A stretch of 64,000 bases of DNA from Streptomyces sp. QL37 (GCF_002941025.1 NZ_PTJS01000001.1:5523472-5587471); one strand, 5' to 3'; positions 38,008-46,958 are shown, numbered from the stretch's first letter. Made by a program: numbers and translations. The notes: generated by a model from the sequence alone, not told the origin.

Positions 38008-38041
38008 TGGAAGTCAATCTAGCAGAACGGCGCGGCCGTGA

Positions 38042-38523
38042 GGTGAACCGTCCGCCTGTGGGTCACTGGTTGTCGCCCTGTCGGCGGACCGTTCGGGCCG
38101 CGGGGGAGTGCCCGGAAACAGTGGGAGGGAAGCCCCCGGAAACACCCGCGGGCCGCGGCGCCGGGACGGGACCCTCAGCCCGTCCGGCACCGCAGCCCGG
38201 AGCGCGGGCCTGCCTTTCGGAACGGGCCGGGCTCGCGCGCCCCGGCACGCACATCTGTGGCGGTGTCGTCGGTCGCCGACGCTCCGCGTCGACTCCCTCC
38301 TCCGCCTTGCAGCTGCACGCACCGGATTCGCTCGCCGATCCGGCCTGTTCCAAAAGGCAGGCCCTGCCTGGCCGGCGGTGTGCGGTGCCTCCGGCCACTG
38401 GAGGCACCGGCGCAGTCAGGGCAGAGAGCGCCGGTTACCTCGATCCGCTCTCCTGTGCGGGGAGAGCGGAGGTCTGTCTCGTAGGGGACACGCCTGAACG
38501 TAGTCACCCCTACGTGGTGCATT
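38042..38523. other. Gene-poor 480-bp stretch with inverted repeats
   Basis: Several overlapping open frames exist on both strands, but none has a recognisable product or a clear ribosome site. The stretch holds a 25-bp inverted repeat (listed separately) and a 9-bp perfect hairpin, GGTGCCTCC (38384-38392) with GGAGGCACC (38400-38408). Confidence 0.5.
38206..38364. repeat. 25-bp imperfect inverted repeat, arms 109 bp apart
   Basis: The arm at 38206-38230 (GGGCCTGCCTTTCGGAACGG and five more bases) and the reverse complement of 38340-38364 match at 23 of 25 positions. The enclosed 109 bp encode nothing recognised. Confidence 0.7.
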
Positions 38524-38539
38524 GTGGACTAGACCAATA
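38524..38539. promoter_or_regulatory. dre-like site upstream of the sensor kinase gene
   Basis: The core TGGACTAGACCA (38525-38536) differs from TGGTCTAGACCA by one base. It lies about 120 bp before the kinase start and 565 bp from nagB. Confidence 0.5.
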
Positions 38540-38657
38540 GTCTCTGTCCATCCGTGTGCGCGGACAATCTCCCGTCCGCGCACGCGCTCCCACAGTGTCA
38601 CGTATCCGGGGACCGAACGGTTCGGAACCTCTTCGTCTGCACGGGTACGCTCGCCAT

Positions 38658-40133
38658 GTGCCCTCCATGAACGACCTCGTCCGCCAGCACACAGCCCTGA
38701 GTGACACCGACCTCGAGTGGCTCCATCTGCTGGTCTCGGAGTGGCAGCTGCTCTCCGACCTGTCCTTCGCCGACCTCGTCCTGTGGGTGCCCACCCGCGA
38801 CGGGGCCCGCTATGTGTCCGTCGCGCAGATGCGGCCCAACACCGGCCCCACCTCCTACCAGGACGACATGGTCGGACACCTCGTGCCGCGCGGCCGTCGT
38901 CCGCTGCTCGACGCCGCCCTGGACGAGGGCCGCATCGTGCGCGAGGGGGATCCGGAGTGGCGGGAGGAAGTGCCCGTCCGGGTCGAGTCGATCCCCGTAC
39001 GGAGAGAGGGCCGGATCCTCGGGGTCATCGCCCGCAACACCAACCTGCTCACCGTGCGCACGCCGTCGAGGCTGGAGCTCACCTACCTCCAGTCGGCCTC
39101 CGATCTGGCCCAGATGATCGCCGCGGGTTCCTTCCCGTTCCCCGGCCAGCAGGTCGACATGGACGCGTCGCCGCGCGTCGGTGACGGGCTGATCAGGCTC
39201 GACGCCGACGGCATCGTGCAGTACGCCAGCCCCAACGGCCTCTCCGCCTACCACCGGCTCGGCCTGGCCTCGGACCTCGTCGGCCACAACCTCGGCGCGA
39301 CGACCGCCGAACTGGCTCCGTCGCGCGGTCCGGTGGACGAGGCCCTGGTCAAGGTGGCGAGCGGATACGCGCCCCGGGAGTTCGAGGTCGAGGGAGCCGG
39401 CGGGGTCATCCAGCTGCGTGCGATCCCGCTCAAGCCCAAGGGGGTACGCATCGGTTCGCTGGTGCTGCTCCGTGACGTCACGGAACTGCGGCGCCGTGAG
39501 CGGGAATTGATCACCAAGGACGCCACCATCCGGGAGATCCACCACCGGGTGAAGAACAACCTCCAGACCGTGGCCGCCCTGTTGCGGCTCCAGGCGCGCC
39601 GGATGGACTCCGAGCGGGGCAGGGAGGCGCTCAACGAGGCGGTGCGGCGCGTCGGTTCGATCGCCATCGTCCATGAGACGCTGTCCCAGAATCTGGACGA
39701 GCGGGTCGAGTTCGACGAGATCGCCGACCGGGTGATCGCGATGGTCGCGGAGATCTCGCCCGGAAAGGTCACCTGCCGGCGGACGGGGCGCTTCGGGATT
39801 CTCGACGCGGAGGTGGCCACCCCGCTCTCGATGGTGCTGACCGAGGTGCTGCAGAACGCCCTGGAGCACGCGTTCACCGTGGCCGAGCAGGGCACGGTGG
39901 AGGTCTCCGCGGTGCGCGGCGGCTCACCGGCCGAGGGCCGGCTGCTGATCACCGTGACGGACGACGGGCGCGGGCTGCCCGAGGGGTTCGACCCGCAGCG
40001 CGCCGGCAATCTGGGACTGCAGATCGTGCGGACCCTGGTGGAGGGCGAGCTGGGCGGCACCTTCGGCATGGTCCCGGCCCCGGTGCGCGGTACCCAGGTG
40101 GTGCTCGACATCCCCGTACAGAACGACAAGTAG
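38658..40133 (+). CDS. PdtaS-like sensor histidine kinase
   Basis: The 491-residue soluble kinase has an N-terminal GAF-like domain (residues 1-150), a PAS domain (about 170-285), a HisKA_2 dimerisation domain with the phospho-acceptor in REIHHRVKNNLQTVAALLRLQARR, and an HATPase domain (NALEHAF, DDGRGLP, GNLGLQIV). Relatives such as mycobacterial PdtaS phosphorylate an antitermination regulator (PdtaR), which is not adjacent here. A TACGCT box (38646-38651) places the start of transcription at or next to GTG 38658, suggesting a leaderless message; ATG 38667 is the alternative. Confidence 0.87.
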   Translation: MPSMNDLVRQHTALSDTDLEWLHLLVSEWQLLSDLSFADLVLWVPTRDGARYVSVAQMRPNTGPTSYQDDMVGHLVPRGRRPLLDAALDEGRIVREGDPEWREEVPVRVESIPVRREGRILGVIARNTNLLTVRTPSRLELTYLQSASDLAQMIAAGSFPFPGQQVDMDASPRVGDGLIRLDADGIVQYASPNGLSAYHRLGLASDLVGHNLGATTAELAPSRGPVDEALVKVASGYAPREFEVEGAGGVIQLRAIPLKPKGVRIGSLVLLRDVTELRRRERELITKDATIREIHHRVKNNLQTVAALLRLQARRMDSERGREALNEAVRRVGSIAIVHETLSQNLDERVEFDEIADRVIAMVAEISPGKVTCRRTGRFGILDAEVATPLSMVLTEVLQNALEHAFTVAEQGTVEVSAVRGGSPAEGRLLITVTDDGRGLPEGFDPQRAGNLGLQIVRTLVEGELGGTFGMVPAPVRGTQVVLDIPVQNDK

Positions 40134-40152
40134 CGCGGCGGCCGCCGCACAG

Positions 40153-40190
40153 CAGTGGGCCCGGACCGTGGTAACGGTCCGGGCCCACTG
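40153..40190. terminator. Bidirectional terminator between kinase and wblE
   Basis: A 17-bp perfect stem, CAGTGGGCCCGGACCGT (40153-40169) with its complement (40174-40190), closes on the loop GGTA. Confidence 0.85.
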
Positions 40191-40306
40191 CGTGGTGCTC
40201 ACGGTGCGATGCGCTTCGGGGGTACTGCGCGCTGCGACTCGAAGGCGGGGCTGTGCGTACGCTCTGTACGCGCCGCCTGGCTGAGGCTCGTTGTGGGGGG
40301 CGTCGG

Positions 40307-40564
40307 TCAGGCGCTGGCGTTACGCGCCCGGTTGCGAGCGGCGCGGCGCTTCATTGCGCGGCGCTCGTCCTCGCTGAGGCCACCCCAGACGCCGGAGTCC
40401 TGGCCGGACTCGAGCGCCCACTGCAGGCACTGCTCCATGACGGGGCAGCGACGGCAGACGGCCTTGGCTTCCTCGATCTGCAGCAGCGCAGGACCGGTGT
40501 TGCCGATGGGGAAGAACAGCTCGGGGTCTTCCTCACGACAAACGGCGTTGTGACGCCAGTCCAT
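40307..40564 (-). CDS. wblE: WhiB-family iron-sulfur protein WblE
   Basis: The 85-residue Wbl protein has the four cluster ligands Cys9, Cys37, Cys40 and Cys46, the GVWGG turn and a basic Arg-rich tail for DNA contact. Size and sequence (MDWRHNAVCREEDPELFFP) fit WblE, the counterpart of mycobacterial WhiB1, an essential NO-sensitive regulator that contacts the principal sigma factor. AAGGAG lies upstream of the ATG at 40564. Confidence 0.93.
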   Translation of the reverse strand: MDWRHNAVCREEDPELFFPIGNTGPALLQIEEAKAVCRRCPVMEQCLQWALESGQDSGVWGGLSEDERRAMKRRAARNRARNASA

Positions 40565-40884
40565 GGCTGCTACCTCTCCTTGGTATTACATGCTGGTGCT
40601 TGTGAATGTGAACGCTTTCACGAATCCCCCCGCAGACGAAGGTCCGACGCCCAGATGAACTGGATGTGGTCCTGTTGTGGTGAGGAGGGGTTCTGGCTCT
40701 CACTGGAGGCCGATGCTGCGGGCCGTCCCGATCGCCATGTAGAGATTCGCAAACCTCGGCGACGGATACAACCCCTTCTGGAAAGTTTTTTTTGATTCCT
40801 CGGTGTCGACTAGGTCACAGCCGTACTTCTAAGGGGTGGGGGCCAGCCCAAACGTTCGAGTTAAAGGACTTTCGCCCCTTCCAC
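40565..40884. other. 320-bp intergenic leader of wblE
   Basis: No gene is visible. On the minus strand TTGTAT, 17 bases, then GAATCT is a candidate wblE promoter (about 40748-40776). A run of eight A on that strand (40785-40792) stands out in this GC-rich DNA. The promoter position implies a 5' leader of roughly 180 bases. Confidence 0.45.
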
Positions 40885-41853
40885 TCACACAATCACACGC
40901 AGTGCACGGCGTACGCCTGTGAACGTCACGCTCGTGCGCAGTCCCAGGTGGTCACCGTCCATCTGGAAGGGCAGTGGGGCCTTGGAATGCAAGGTGAAGT
41001 CCGTGAGGTCGTGCAGGGACACGGCGTGCTTGCCGTGCGGGCCTCTCTCAGGGCTCGAAGTGAGCAGCTGAGTGGCGTACCGGGTCACGGCGGGGGTGGA
41101 GAGACGCTTCAGGCCGAGGACGTCCAGGGCGGTGTCGAAGGACGCCTTCGGAGAGGCGTATATCGGGCGGTTCCCCAGGTAGGTCCAGGGTGCGGTGTTG
41201 CAGATTATCGACAGTGCGAGGTCGGTGACCGGGTCCCGGCCGGGGACCTCCAGCGTGATCATGCCGTTGCGTCGGTGCGGGTCGTCCATGAACTGCCGGA
41301 GCACCTGGCGTACGTACAGCGCATGGGTCGAACGCTTGCCCCGCTCGCGTTTCTGTTCGACCCGGCCGATGACGCCCGCGTCGAAACCGAGCCCCGCGCA
41401 GAAGGTGAACCACCGGCCGGGAACGGCCTCGTCCGCGGTGCCCGGGGTGCCGGCCGCCAGGCCGAGCCCGACTGTGCGCTCGCTGCGGGCCTCGAGGGCG
41501 TCGAGGATGGCACCCGTCGCCTCCACGGCGTCGTTCGGGATGCCCAGGGCCCGGGCGAAGACGTTGGTGGAACCGCCGGGGACCACGGCGAGGCTCGGCA
41601 GGCCCTCGGGGTCCGGGCCGTCGTGGAGCAGTCCGTTGACCACCTCGTTGACCGTGCCGTCGCCTCCGAGCGCGACCACCAGGTCGATGTCGTCGGAGTC
41701 GGCTGCCCGTCGCCCCAGGTCCCGGGCGTGCCCTCGGTACTCCGTGGTCACGGCCTCGATCTTCATCTCGCTCGCCAGAGCGTGGATCAGCACGTCACGC
41801 GTACGCGCGCTGGTAGTGGTGGCAGCTGGGTTGACCACGAGAAGTGCGCGCAT
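40885..41853 (-). CDS. Diacylglycerol kinase family lipid kinase
   Basis: This 322-residue DagK/YegS-type enzyme has the nucleotide motif GGDGTVNEVVNGLL near residue 63 and PGGSTNVFARALGIP near 92, with a C-terminal beta-sandwich. It probably phosphorylates diacylglycerol or a related lipid at the membrane. On the minus strand TACCCT sits seven bases before the ATG at 41853, with no ribosome site between, so the message is probably leaderless. Confidence 0.88.
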   Translation of the reverse strand: MRALLVVNPAATTTSARTRDVLIHALASEMKIEAVTTEYRGHARDLGRRAADSDDIDLVVALGGDGTVNEVVNGLLHDGPDPEGLPSLAVVPGGSTNVFARALGIPNDAVEATGAILDALEARSERTVGLGLAAGTPGTADEAVPGRWFTFCAGLGFDAGVIGRVEQKRERGKRSTHALYVRQVLRQFMDDPHRRNGMITLEVPGRDPVTDLALSIICNTAPWTYLGNRPIYASPKASFDTALDVLGLKRLSTPAVTRYATQLLTSSPERGPHGKHAVSLHDLTDFTLHSKAPLPFQMDGDHLGLRTSVTFTGVRRALRVIV

Positions 41854-42002
41854 GCCCGCCAGGGTACCTACCGCGCGGTACCGCCCTGAAGTCCCGATCC
41901 GCCGGGTCCGCGGGCGGTCACGCAGCGTGATCCGCCCACCGTGCCGTGTGCGCCCGCGCCCCGGCTTCGCGTTCGAGGGGCCGGGATGCGAATCTGAAAG
42001 GC

Positions 42003-42455
42003 GTGAGCACTCAGCAGAACACGCCCTCTCCCTCGCCCGCGGCCGGCCAGGAGAAGCCGGGGCGGATCGCCGCACTGGCCGCACTCAACGCGCTCGAAGG
42101 CGCGGCGCTCGCCGTCGGCGGGATCTACATGCTGGCCGTCGGGCTGTTCGGCAGGCCCGACAGCATCCAGCAGGCCGAGATGGGCGGACTCACACTGGTG
42201 GCGCTCGGCCTGATCCCGCTGTTCGCCGCCCGTGGACTGCTGCGGCGCCGCAGCTGGAGCCGGGGCCCCGCTCTCATCACCCAGCTCATGGCGCTGCCGG
42301 TGGCCTGGACGCTGCTGCGGGCCCAGGGGGGTCTGATCCCGGCGGGCATCGCCCTCGCGGCGGTCGCCGTGACGGCGCTCGTGCTGCTGTTCGACCCCGC
42401 GACGACCGAGGCGCTGGGCATCCGCCGGGGGCCGCGGACGACCCCCGACGCCTGA
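42003..42455 (+). CDS. Hypothetical four-helix membrane protein
   Basis: The 150-residue protein has a polar N-terminus, then four hydrophobic helices (for example ALAVGGIYMLAVGLFG and GIALAAVAVTALVLLF). It is conserved in streptomycetes as an integral membrane protein of unknown role. GAATCT seven bases before GTG 42003 again suggests a leaderless message. It converges on the sigma factor gene. Confidence 0.75.
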   Translation: MSTQQNTPSPSPAAGQEKPGRIAALAALNALEGAALAVGGIYMLAVGLFGRPDSIQQAEMGGLTLVALGLIPLFAARGLLRRRSWSRGPALITQLMALPVAWTLLRAQGGLIPAGIALAAVAVTALVLLFDPATTEALGIRRGPRTTPDA

Positions 42456-42511
42456 CCTGCGGCCGCGCGGCCCGTTCCGGCCGGCCGTCACGGCTCTCCA
42501 CCCCGGGGCGG

Positions 42512-43465
42512 CTACTCCTCCACGAGCAGCCGCTCGCGCAACTGCGCCAGTGTGCGGGCCAGGAGGCGGGAGACGTGCATCTGAGAGATGCCGACCTCCT
42601 GTGCGATCTGGGACTGGGTCATGTTGCCGAAGAAGCGCAGCAGCAGGATCCGCTTCTCGCGCGGCGGGAGGTCTTCCAGCAGCGGCTTGAGCGACTCGCG
42701 GTACTCGACGCCCTCCAGGGCCTCGTCCTCGGATCCCAGCGTGTCCGCGACCGCCGGCGACTCGTCGTCCGTGTCCGGGACGTCGAGCGAGAGGGTGCTG
42801 TAGGCATTGGCCGATTCCAGCCCCTCCAGGACCTCCTCCTCGGAGATGCCCAGACGCTCCGCCAGCTCGTGCACGGTCGGGGAGCGGCCGTGCTGCTGCG
42901 ACAGCTCGGCGGTGGCCGTGGTCAGCGACAGCCGCAGCTCCTGGAGGCGCCTCGGGACCCGAACCGCCCACCCCTTGTCCCGGAAGTGGCGCTTGATCTC
43001 ACCGACGACCGTGGGGGTCGCGTACGTCGAGAACTCGACGCCGCGGTCCGGGTCGAACCGGTCGACCGACTTGATCAGACCGATCGTGGCGACCTGCGTG
43101 AGGTCGTCCAGCGGTTCGCCGCGGTTGCGGAATCTGCGGGCCAGGTGCTCCACGAGCGGCAGATGCATCCGCACCAGCCGGTTGCGCAGCTCGGCCTTCT
43201 CCGCCGAGCCGTCGGGAAGCTCCCGGAGCTCGATGAAGAGCGCCCGTGCCCCGCTGCGGTCATGTGGATCGTGGTGCCCGTGCTCGCTCATCCGGCCCGC
43301 CCGCTCCGTCTGCGACTGCTCCGCCGCGGCCGGACGGTCCTGCGCTCCGTCCGTCCCGTCCTCCGGATGCGGCCGGGCCTGCTGCTCCGGAAGGGCGGCC
43401 GGGCGCACCGGCTCCGACCGGATCGTCTCGTCCCGCACAGGACCGTCCCCGTTCCCGTCGCTCAC
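42512..43465 (-). CDS. sigH: Stress/development sigma factor of the SigB/SigF/SigH group
   Basis: The 317-residue sigma factor has region 2 (RRFRNRGEPLDDLTQVATIGLIKSVDRFDPDRG), region 3 (RRLQELRLSLTTATAELSQQHGRSPTVHELAERLG) and region 4 (LPPREKRILLLRFFGNMTQSQIAQEVGISQMHVSRLLARTL). A 58-residue Pro/Glu-rich N-terminal extension precedes the core; an internal ATG at 43291 would give a 259-residue form. In S. coelicolor SigH is known in several N-terminal forms. The GTG at 43465 overlaps the anti-sigma stop (GTGA). SigH is inferred from the gene pair and its neighbours. Confidence 0.85.
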   Translation of the reverse strand: MSDGNGDGPVRDETIRSEPVRPAALPEQQARPHPEDGTDGAQDRPAAAEQSQTERAGRMSEHGHHDPHDRSGARALFIELRELPDGSAEKAELRNRLVRMHLPLVEHLARRFRNRGEPLDDLTQVATIGLIKSVDRFDPDRGVEFSTYATPTVVGEIKRHFRDKGWAVRVPRRLQELRLSLTTATAELSQQHGRSPTVHELAERLGISEEEVLEGLESANAYSTLSLDVPDTDDESPAVADTLGSEDEALEGVEYRESLKPLLEDLPPREKRILLLRFFGNMTQSQIAQEVGISQMHVSRLLARTLAQLRERLLVEE

Positions 43466-43875
43466 GCCGGCCCGGGTCCCGCGCCGCGCTGTTTGTAGAG
43501 GCTGATGCTGACCGTACGGTCGTCGGCGACCGTGGAGTCGACCTTGCCGGCCAGTGCGGAGAGCACCGTCCAGGCGAAGGTGTCGCGCTCGGGGGCGCGG
43601 CCGTCCGTCGTGGGGGCCGAGACGGTCACCTCGAGGGAATCGCCGACGAGTCGGAAGACGCAGCTGAGGACGGAGCCGGGCACGGCCTGCTGGAGCAGGA
43701 TCGCGCAGGCCTCGTCGACCGCGATGCGAAGATCCTCGATCTCGTCGAGAGTGAAGTCCAAGCGCGCTGCGAGGCCGGCCGTGGCCGTACGCAGCACCGA
43801 CAGGTAGGCACCCGCAGCGGGCAGCCGGACCTCTACGAAGTCCTGGTTCCCGGGCTCGCCTGCGATCTGGGACAC
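43462..43875 (-). CDS. Serine-kinase-type anti-sigma factor (RsbW/PrsH-UshX-like)
   Basis: This 137-residue HATPase-type protein has the N-box LRIAVDEACAIL and a degenerate G region. Such proteins hold SigB-group sigma factors inactive and are countered by anti-anti-sigma factors. The GTG at 43875 has GGAGG five bases upstream; a TTG at 43887 is less likely. It is translationally coupled to the sigma gene, matching the PrsH/UshX-SigH pair of S. coelicolor. Confidence 0.85.
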   Translation of the reverse strand: MSQIAGEPGNQDFVEVRLPAAGAYLSVLRTATAGLAARLDFTLDEIEDLRIAVDEACAILLQQAVPGSVLSCVFRLVGDSLEVTVSAPTTDGRAPERDTFAWTVLSALAGKVDSTVADDRTVSISLYKQRGAGPGPA

Positions 43876-44105
43876 CCTCACCTCCAAGGTGGCACAAACT
43901 CGTTCGAGGCTCCGGGACGGGTGCCCGGGGCCATGCGGACCGTCGTCGGTTCTGTGGTTCGGCGACGCTGTCGCGACCCATGATGCCGTGTCGCCGAGAC
44001 CGCAAGCCGCTGATTACTCATGGTAGGCATATGAGCACACACAGTGGCTAGGGGTCTGCGGCGGTCAATTGCGAAGAACCGGCGCCGGTTTGACGTACCC
44101 AGACG
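43876..44105. other. Upstream region of the anti-sigma/sigma operon
   Basis: No gene is evident. The inverted repeat CTCAT-N9-ATGAG (44017-44035) lies about 140 bp before the operon, and promoter elements for the minus strand are likely here, but I could not fix them. Confidence 0.4.
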
Positions 44106-44366
44106 TCAGACGATCGAACCGTCCACGAAGCACCAGCGCCAGCTCTCCGCGCATTCGAAGCTGCGCATCACCGGGTGACCGGTCGCCTCGAAGTGTGCCG
44201 TCGCGTGCTTCAGCGGCGAGGAATCGCAGCACCCGACGTGGCCGCAGACGAGGCAGAGCCGCAGCTGCACGGGGTGGGTGCCGGCCGCCAGACACTCGGG
44301 ACAGGTGTCGCTGAGCGGGGCGGGCTCGGGGCGCGGCAGTTCGGATACGTGGAGGCACTCACTCAT
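44106..44366 (-). CDS. UBP-type zinc-finger protein
   Basis: The 86-residue protein is a complete ZnF-UBP domain: CPEC, CLVCGHVGCCDSS, then the histidines in LKHATAHFEATGHPV, ending near ESWRWCFVD. In eukaryotes this fold binds the ubiquitin C-terminus; in actinobacteria the ligand is unknown. It diverges from the Na+/H+ antiporter with 53 bp between starts. A longer start is possible (44429, which would overlap the antiporter). Confidence 0.85.
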   Translation of the reverse strand: MSECLHVSELPRPEPAPLSDTCPECLAAGTHPVQLRLCLVCGHVGCCDSSPLKHATAHFEATGHPVMRSFECAESWRWCFVDGSIV

Positions 44367-44419
44367 GATTGCCACGTTACGACGGGTGAGGTCGTTACGT
44401 CGGATGTAAGGACAGTGAT

Positions 44420-46021
44420 ATGGACGCATTGCCGCTGGTGGCACTCGTCGCGGCAAGCGCGGCGGTCGCGGGGGCCGCCCGCCGGACACCGGTGCCCCCG
44501 CCGCTTCTGCTGGTCGCCGCCGGTCTGCTGGCGTCGTATCTGCCGGGAGTGCCGAGTTACACGCTGGACGCGCACATCGTGCTGCCGCTCCTCCTGCCGC
44601 CGTTGCTGTACACGGCGGCGGTCGACAGCTCGTACCTCGACCTGCGGGCCAATCTGCGGCCGGTCGCCCTGCTCTCCGTGGGGTACGTGCTCTTCGCGAC
44701 GGTGGCCGTGGGGTGGCTGGCCTATCTCCTCGTCCCGGACCTGCCGCTCACCGCCGCGCTGGTGCTCGGCGCGGTGGTCGCCCCGCCGGACGCCGTCACG
44801 GCCGCGGCGATCGCGCGCAGGGTGGGACTGCCGGCCCGGGTCACCACGATCCTGCAGGGCGAGTCCCTGGTGAACGACGCCACCGCGATCACCGCCTTCA
44901 AGGTGGCGCTCGCGGCGGCCGTCGGCGAGGGCATGAGCTGGGGCGCCGGAATCGGGGAATTCGTGCTGGCGTCGGTCGGGGGCATCGGTGTGGGTCTGCT
45001 GCTGATGGTGCCGCTGCACTGGCTGCGTACGCACCTCAAGGAGGCGTTGCTCCAGAACACCCTGTCGCTGCTGATCCCTTTCGTCGCCTACGCGGCCGCG
45101 GAGCGGGTGCACGCCTCCGGGGTGCTCGCCGTCGTGGTCGTCGCGCTCTACCTGGGACACCGCTCCTGGCAGGTCGACTTCGCGACGCGGCTCCAGGAGG
45201 CGGCGGTCTGGAAGATGGTCGCGTTCGTCCTGGAGTCCGCGGTCTTCGCCCTGATCGGGTTGCAGCTGCCCTTCGTGCTCCGGGGGCTCGGTTCCTACAG
45301 CGTGTCCGAGGCCTTCGGGTACGCGGTCCTCGTGTTCGTGGCCGTGGTCGTGGTGCGCTTCGTCTGGGTGTACCCGGCGACCTACCTGCCGCACTGGCTC
45401 TCCGGACGCATCAGGGAGCGCGAGGGGGAGCTCTCCTGGAGCTCGCCCCTGATCGTCGGGTGGGCCGGGATGCGGGGCGTCGTCTCGCTCGCCATCGCCT
45501 TCTCGATCCCCATGGTCACGCACGACGGGGAGGACTTCCCCGCGCGCAACCTGGTGCTCTTCCTGACCTTCACGACCGTCATCGGAACACTGGTCGTCCA
45601 GGGGCTGAGCCTGCCCCTCCTGGTGCGCGTGCTGAAGCTGCCCAGGCGCAGCGAGCGGGCCGCGACGCTGGCCGAGGCGCAGGCACAGAACGAGGCGTCC
45701 ACGGCCGCCGACGCCTCGCTGGAGGCGCTGCTGGCCGATCCGCGCAACGCACTGCCCGACCCCCTCGTCCAGCGGCTGCGCGCCGTCATGGAGCGGCGCC
45801 GCAACGCGGTCTGGGAGAGGCTCGGCGCGGCCAATCCGGTCACCGGGGAATCGGCGGACGAGACCTACCGGAGGCTGGCGAGGGACATGATCGCCGCGGA
45901 GCGGGAGGTCTTCGTACGCCTCAGGGACGAGCGGCGGATCGACGACGAGATGCTGCGTGTCCTGCTGCGGCGCCTGGACCTGGAGGAGGCCGCCGCCTAC
46001 CGGGAGTCGGACGGCGCGTGA
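44420..46021 (+). CDS. CPA1-family Na+/H+ antiporter
   Basis: The 533-residue antiporter has 12 or so membrane helices, the ion-binding segment LVNDATAITAFKVAL near residue 155 and GWAGMRGVVSLAIAFSIP near 350. A cytoplasmic tail of about 125 residues follows. It extrudes Na+ or K+ for pH and salt balance. Its stop codon directly abuts the stop of the convergent PLP gene. Confidence 0.92.
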   Translation: MDALPLVALVAASAAVAGAARRTPVPPPLLLVAAGLLASYLPGVPSYTLDAHIVLPLLLPPLLYTAAVDSSYLDLRANLRPVALLSVGYVLFATVAVGWLAYLLVPDLPLTAALVLGAVVAPPDAVTAAAIARRVGLPARVTTILQGESLVNDATAITAFKVALAAAVGEGMSWGAGIGEFVLASVGGIGVGLLLMVPLHWLRTHLKEALLQNTLSLLIPFVAYAAAERVHASGVLAVVVVALYLGHRSWQVDFATRLQEAAVWKMVAFVLESAVFALIGLQLPFVLRGLGSYSVSEAFGYAVLVFVAVVVVRFVWVYPATYLPHWLSGRIREREGELSWSSPLIVGWAGMRGVVSLAIAFSIPMVTHDGEDFPARNLVLFLTFTTVIGTLVVQGLSLPLLVRVLKLPRRSERAATLAEAQAQNEASTAADASLEALLADPRNALPDPLVQRLRAVMERRRNAVWERLGAANPVTGESADETYRRLARDMIAAEREVFVRLRDERRIDDEMLRVLLRRLDLEEAAAYRESDGA

Positions 46022-46930
46022 TCACGCCCCGGGCGGTTCCGGCCGGCCCGTGACGACCGCGGTGACCGTGGATCCTGGAGCGAAGGCGCCCTCCCCGGCC
46101 AGCACCGTCAGCCCGTACAGGAGTTTGGCCACGTAGAGCCGCTCCACGGGCAGGCCGTGGCGGTCCTCGAAGTCGTCGGCGAAGGCGTGGAGTTCCGGGG
46201 TGGTGCGGGCGTACCCGCCGAAGTGGAAACGTTCGTCCAGGGACCACTGCCCGGTGGGGGCGCCGAAGGCCTCCCGCTGCAGATCGCGCACCGCCGCGCC
46301 CAGGAAGCCGCCACGCAGGACGGGGATGCCCAGGGCACGCTGTCCGTGGCCGAGTCCGGCGGCCAGCCCCGCGAGGGTGCCGCCGGTGCCGCAGGCGACG
46401 GCCACCGTGCCGGTCCGGCCGAGCAGCTCCCGGCCGAGCTCTGTGCAGCCCTGTGCGGCGAGCGCGTTGCTGCCACCCTCCGGGATGACCACACACTCCC
46501 CGAAGAGGCTCAGCAGGCCGTCCAGGACGCCGGGAGTGGCCTTCGCGCGGTAGGTCGCCCGGTCCACGAAGTGCAGACGCATGCCGTCGGCCGCACATCG
46601 CGCGAGCGAGGGGTTCAGCGGGCGGGCCGCCAGCTCGTCGCCCCGTACGACGCCGACGGTGGGGAAGCCCAGCAGGCGTCCGGCGGCGGCCGTCGCCCGG
46701 AGGTGGTTCGAGTAGGCGCCGCCGAAGGTCAGCACGGTACGGCCGGCGGCGGCCCGGAGGTTGAGGGCCAGTTTGCGCCACTTGTTGCCCGGCAGGTCCG
46801 GGTGGATCAGGTCGTCGCGCTTGAGGAGCAGCGTCACGCCGCGCCGCGCGAAGCGCTCGTCCTCGGCCGGCCGCAGAGGTGAGGGGAGCACCGGCCGCAG
46901 GCGGGAGAGGTCGAGCTCTTCGTCGGTCAT
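46022..46930 (-). CDS. PLP-dependent enzyme, ACC deaminase/D-cysteine desulfhydrase family
   Basis: The 302-residue fold-type II enzyme has the PLP lysine in LPGNKWRKL, followed by TFGGAYSNHLRATAAAG and the glycine-rich phosphate loop ACGTGGTLAGLAAGLG. D-cysteine desulfhydrase or ACC deaminase are the usual activities; the active-site pattern does not let me choose. Confidence 0.85.
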   Translation of the reverse strand: MTDEELDLSRLRPVLPSPLRPAEDERFARRGVTLLLKRDDLIHPDLPGNKWRKLALNLRAAAGRTVLTFGGAYSNHLRATAAAGRLLGFPTVGVVRGDELAARPLNPSLARCAADGMRLHFVDRATYRAKATPGVLDGLLSLFGECVVIPEGGSNALAAQGCTELGRELLGRTGTVAVACGTGGTLAGLAAGLGHGQRALGIPVLRGGFLGAAVRDLQREAFGAPTGQWSLDERFHFGGYARTTPELHAFADDFEDRHGLPVERLYVAKLLYGLTVLAGEGAFAPGSTVTAVVTGRPEPPGA

Positions 46931-46958
46931 GCCCTCATTGTCCGCCGCCCCGGAACCC

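Noticed and set aside
38043..38540. 165-codon open frame in the nagB-kinase gap
   Set aside because: Frames are open on both strands over the same stretch, there is no ribosome site or motif, and it crosses the dre-like site and inverted repeat.
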